From an uncultured Akkermansia sp. (lineage in GTDB: Bacteria > Verrucomicrobiota > Verrucomicrobiia > Verrucomicrobiales > Akkermansiaceae): a stretch of DNA of 44,983 nt. Where the stretch lies: the NCBI GenBank assembly GCA_949296365.1, contig CASFPZ010000017.1:1-44983 (forward strand), written 5' to 3'. The position numbers and the translations under genes are program-made. Under the pieces are notes generated by a model that searched no databases, was not told the DNA's origin, and was given only the letters and a program-made list of their open reading frames with translations. Shown here one piece after another: positions 43,904 to 44,983 of the stretch. Within the stretch, counting starts at the first letter, position 1. Every line of letters starts with the position of its first letter.

Positions 43904-44503
43904 TCAACAATTGTCCCCGATAAGAGAGGCTCGGAGCTTGAGCGCGGCAAGGAGCGAGGTGAAGGATGAATAGTCGGATTCGCGGTCGGATGATGTTAGA
44001 ATAAACTGATAATGGCTCATGCAGGCATTTTCCTGGGCTGCATTATGGAGGCGTAGTCGGATAGTTTCTTCTGCATCAGTGTGGCGACTGCGGAGCCGAG
44101 ATTCGAGTTCTCCCATAGGGACGTGGATAAAAACATCGGCATAGGCTCGTTGGATGACTGGATTGTTGCAGGTTCGTACAAAACTTGCACCTTGCACATC
44201 AATATCCATGACAACGTCGATGCCTTGGAGAAGAAGAGTGACGACGTCTGCCTGAAGCGTACCATATTGATTCCCATGAACAGTCGCATGTTCCAGAAAT
44301 TCCCCAGCAGCTACTCGAGATTCAAATTCCTGAACAGTTAGAAAGTGGTAGTCGAAATCCTGGCGTTCTCCAGGGCGAGGCTGGCGGGTAGTACACGAGA
44401 TAGAGTACTGACAGAGACCTTGATCAGCGGCACGGCGGCAAAGAGTTGTCTTGCCGGAACCGGATGGCCCGGAAACAACAAGAAGGCTTCCTAAAGAGTG
44501 CAT
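43904..44503 (-). CDS. gmk: Guanylate kinase
   Basis: Phosphorylates GMP to GDP with ATP. The 199-residue protein has the P-loop SGPSGSGKTTLCRR near the start, the GMP-binding segment SCTTRQPRPGERQDFDYHF, the EFLEHATVHGNQYGT block and VMDIDVQGAS. The order is canonical. It starts 13 bp after the yicC stop, forming the common yicC-gmk pair; it is convergent with rpoN. Confidence 0.96.
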   Translation of the reverse strand: MHSLGSLLVVSGPSGSGKTTLCRRAADQGLCQYSISCTTRQPRPGERQDFDYHFLTVQEFESRVAAGEFLEHATVHGNQYGTLQADVVTLLLQGIDVVMDIDVQGASFVRTCNNPVIQRAYADVFIHVPMGELESRLRSRHTDAEETIRLRLHNAAQENACMSHYQFILTSSDRESDYSSFTSLLAALKLRASLIGDNC

Positions 44504-44516
44504 GACAAAAATGGAA

Positions 44517-44983
44517 TTATTCGATATTTTGTACCTGTTCTCGGATTTTTTCGAGTTCTGTTTTGGCTGAAACGACGAGATGGGCTAGTTCTGCATCGTT
44601 GGCTTTTGATCCGATCGTGTTAAATTCTCGGAAGATTTCCTGGCAAAGGAAGTCGAGTGGTCGTCCAGCAGGTGCTGACGAATCGCAGACGTTGCGAAAT
44701 TGGCAGAAGTGTGAGGCGAGTCGGGTGAGTTCTTCTGTGATGTCGCTCTTATCGGCAAAGAGTGCAATTTCTCGGATGATTCGTTCATCATCGAGTTTGA
44801 TTGGCAATCCTGCCTCTTCGAGGCGTTTCATCATTGCATCGCGGAGGCGAATTGGAACGCGTGGCGCCAGAGAAGCAATGGATAAACGGATCTGTTCGAG
44901 TTGGTTGAGGCGCTGCAAAATGTCAGTTTTGAGGTGTTCGCCTTCTGTATGTCGCATTGCAAGGAAACGTGAAAGTGCTTCCT
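44517..44983 (-). CDS. YicC-family endoribonuclease-like protein, C-terminal part (runs off the window end)
   Basis: The frame is open through the window edge; the visible 155 or so residues are the C-terminal part of a YicC protein. It has ALSRFLAMRHTEGEHL, a long charged helix (ILQRLNQLEQIRLSIASLAP), the DUF1732-type region LDDERIIREIALFADKSDITEELTRLASHF and the conserved end GRPLDFLCQEIFREFNTIGSKANDAELAHLVVSAKTELEKIREQVQNIE. YicC proteins are stress-related RNases in E. coli. The upstream 5' part is outside the window. It pairs with gmk. Confidence 0.9.
   Translation of the reverse strand, partial: EALSRFLAMRHTEGEHLKTDILQRLNQLEQIRLSIASLAPRVPIRLRDAMMKRLEEAGLPIKLDDERIIREIALFADKSDITEELTRLASHFCQFRNVCDSSAPAGRPLDFLCQEIFREFNTIGSKANDAELAHLVVSAKTELEKIREQVQNIE

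Noticed and set aside
1..44983. CRISPR array, insertion sequence or prophage
   Set aside because: I saw no regularly spaced direct repeats, transposase, integrase or phage structural gene.

Overview
The window looks like chromosomal sequence from a Gram-negative, gut- or mucosa-associated anaerobe, most plausibly an Akkermansia-like member of the Verrucomicrobiota. This is an inference from gene content and I cannot confirm it without a search. The grounds are an OprB-like outer-membrane porin, an LptF/LptG-type permease, several exported glycoside hydrolases (GH2, GH35 and a GH38-like protein) with no SusC/SusD pair, an anaerobic ribonucleotide reductase, sigma-54, and a SecA with large insertions and no C-terminal zinc motif. 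Many genes lack a clear Shine-Dalgarno site, although a few have strong ones.

Layout. 1-490 (minus): N-terminal part of a Ser/Thr protein kinase whose 5' end crosses an 18-base G:C homopolymer. 800-4000 (minus): ferrous-iron uptake operon feoA-feoA-feoB plus a Cys-rich FeoB-associated membrane protein, bounded by terminators. 4034-5329 (minus): OprB-like porin. 5505-10290 (minus): anaerobic ribonucleotide reductase operon (nrdD large part, a separate 70-residue glycyl-radical domain, nrdG, then an AspT-family exporter). It is preceded by a cobalamin riboswitch and two NrdR-box-like palindromes spaced exactly 31 bp apart. 10803-16033 (minus): argA-like N-acetylglutamate synthase, secA, and an RppH-like Nudix hydrolase. 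16234-17189 (plus): superoxide dismutase and a 43-residue small ORF, each followed by terminator hairpins. 17625-23038 (plus): a tight accessory operon of SDR oxidoreductase, DUF3737, MalY/PatB C-S lyase, EamA exporter, DUF418 membrane protein and an exported cyclophilin-fold protein. 23330-24869 (minus): an exported CbiK cobaltochelatase and a small lipoprotein. 25031-28819 (minus): sucA-sucB (2-oxoglutarate dehydrogenase E1/E2). 29052-31451 (minus): HAD phosphatase, LptF/G-like permease and tRNA-His. 31594-39595: divergent exported glycosidases (GH38-like and GH35 on minus, GH2 with two discoidin domains on plus). 39735-44983: purA, carA, rpoN, gmk and the 3' part of yicC.

How the parts fit. 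Iron uptake (Feo), SOD, class III RNR and a 2-oxoglutarate dehydrogenase suit an anaerobe that tolerates some oxygen. The glycosidases suit growth on host or plant galactosides and mannosides. Cobalamin links two distant points: the riboswitch on nrdD implies that the class III RNR is made when B12 is scarce, which suggests a B12-dependent (class II) RNR elsewhere in the genome, and an exported CbiK suggests extracytoplasmic tetrapyrrole metallation. The most notable locus is the RNR operon at 7109-10731. It combines a split NrdD, in which the glycyl-radical loop is a separate small protein, with two stacked regulatory layers (NrdR boxes and a B12 riboswitch).
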